From Actinoplanes sp. NBC_00393 (lineage in GTDB: Bacteria > Actinomycetota > Actinomycetes > Mycobacteriales > Micromonosporaceae): 64,000 bases of DNA. The stretch spans positions 4,802,501 to 4,866,500 of the forward strand of contig NZ_CP107942.1 in NCBI RefSeq assembly GCF_036053395.1, read 5' to 3'. A program made the position numbers and the translations under genes. This document shows, one piece after another, positions 63,889 to 64,000 of the stretch (position 1 is its first letter; every line of letters starts with the position of its first letter). A model generated the notes under the pieces. It did no database searches. It was not told the origin of the DNA and worked only from the letters and a program-made list of their open reading frames with translations.

Positions 63889-64000
63889 TTACGACTCGTC
63901 CGGCAGTGACTCGTCGTCCTTCACGTCGCAGGCCGCTCGGGCGATCCGCGCGCGCAGGTCATAGGCGCGCGCCAGGATCAGCGCCACGCTCGCTTCCTCA
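63889..64000 (-). CDS. C-terminal fragment of an unidentified gene at the window edge
   Basis: The last 36 codons of a minus-strand frame (EEASVALILARAYDLRARIA and onward, ending SLPDES before a TAA) run to the window end. It is helical and acidic at its C-terminus. It does not match the C-terminus I expect of a DUF397-associated XRE regulator, so I leave it unnamed. It lies 31 bp upstream of the DUF397 gene. Confidence 0.5.
   Translation of the reverse strand, partial: EEASVALILARAYDLRARIARAACDVKDDESLPDES

Overview
The window is very GC-rich actinomycete chromosome. A bacterial proteasome and Pup locus, Tat genes, pafBC, helY, a PknG operon, DUF397 and snapalysin genes, and many GTG and TTG starts point to Micromonosporaceae. 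Actinoplanes is my best guess from gene content alone.

Layout. 1-8.1 kb: the tail of a probable regulator, a DrrAB-type exporter, a degenerate intradiol-dioxygenase-like protein, and a two-component system divergent from an FtsX-type ABC exporter. 8.2-11.5 kb: a small membrane protein, an EAL-HDOD protein and an acyl-CoA ligase. 11.6-20.9 kb: one tightly coupled operon, glnX, glnH, a coiled-coil gene, pknG, a PP2C phosphatase, a VWA protein and an FHA protein. It looks like a complete extracellular-sensor, kinase, phosphatase and phospho-reader circuit. 20.8-29.5 kb: accessory genes: snapalysin, an HTH/NB-ARC/TPR regulator, a haloperoxidase-like hydrolase, an MFS exporter with a probable upstream-ORF attenuator, an inositol-phosphatase-like enzyme, a VOC protein and a STAS/anti-sigma pair. 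29.6-38.3 kb: helY, HAD, YegS-like lipid kinase, tatC, tatA, pafC and pafB. 38.3-41.6 kb: CDF transporter, DUF3866 protein, O-methyltransferase and a small membrane protein, lying between pafB and pafA. 41.7-49.7 kb: pafA, prcA, prcB, an endonuclease VII-like HNH protein, pup, dop and the ATPase arc/mpa, all on the minus strand. 49.8-54.2 kb: ferredoxin, an unknown protein, trmI, an M50 protease and a RecB-like nuclease. 54.3-64 kb: an orphan response regulator, a membrane protein, an IS5-type transposase scar, HAD, a zinc-peptidase lipoprotein, a second FtsX-type exporter, an ArsR/SRPBCC pair with a clear operator, PAC2 and DUF397.

The proteasome block works as follows: Dop deamidates Pup, PafA ligates it to substrates, Arc/Mpa unfolds them, PrcBA degrades them, and PafBC is the linked DNA-damage regulator. 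A terminator between dop and pup and a repeat array between prcA and pafA split the block into probable separate transcripts.

Non-coding features include two unrelated tandem arrays that both have a 63-bp period, three other repeat loci, several strong hairpin terminators, a 13-bp perfect inverted repeat between arc and the ferredoxin gene, and a recurring TANNNT box 6-8 nt before start codons, which suggests widespread leaderless transcription. No tRNA, rRNA, CRISPR array or intact insertion sequence was seen.
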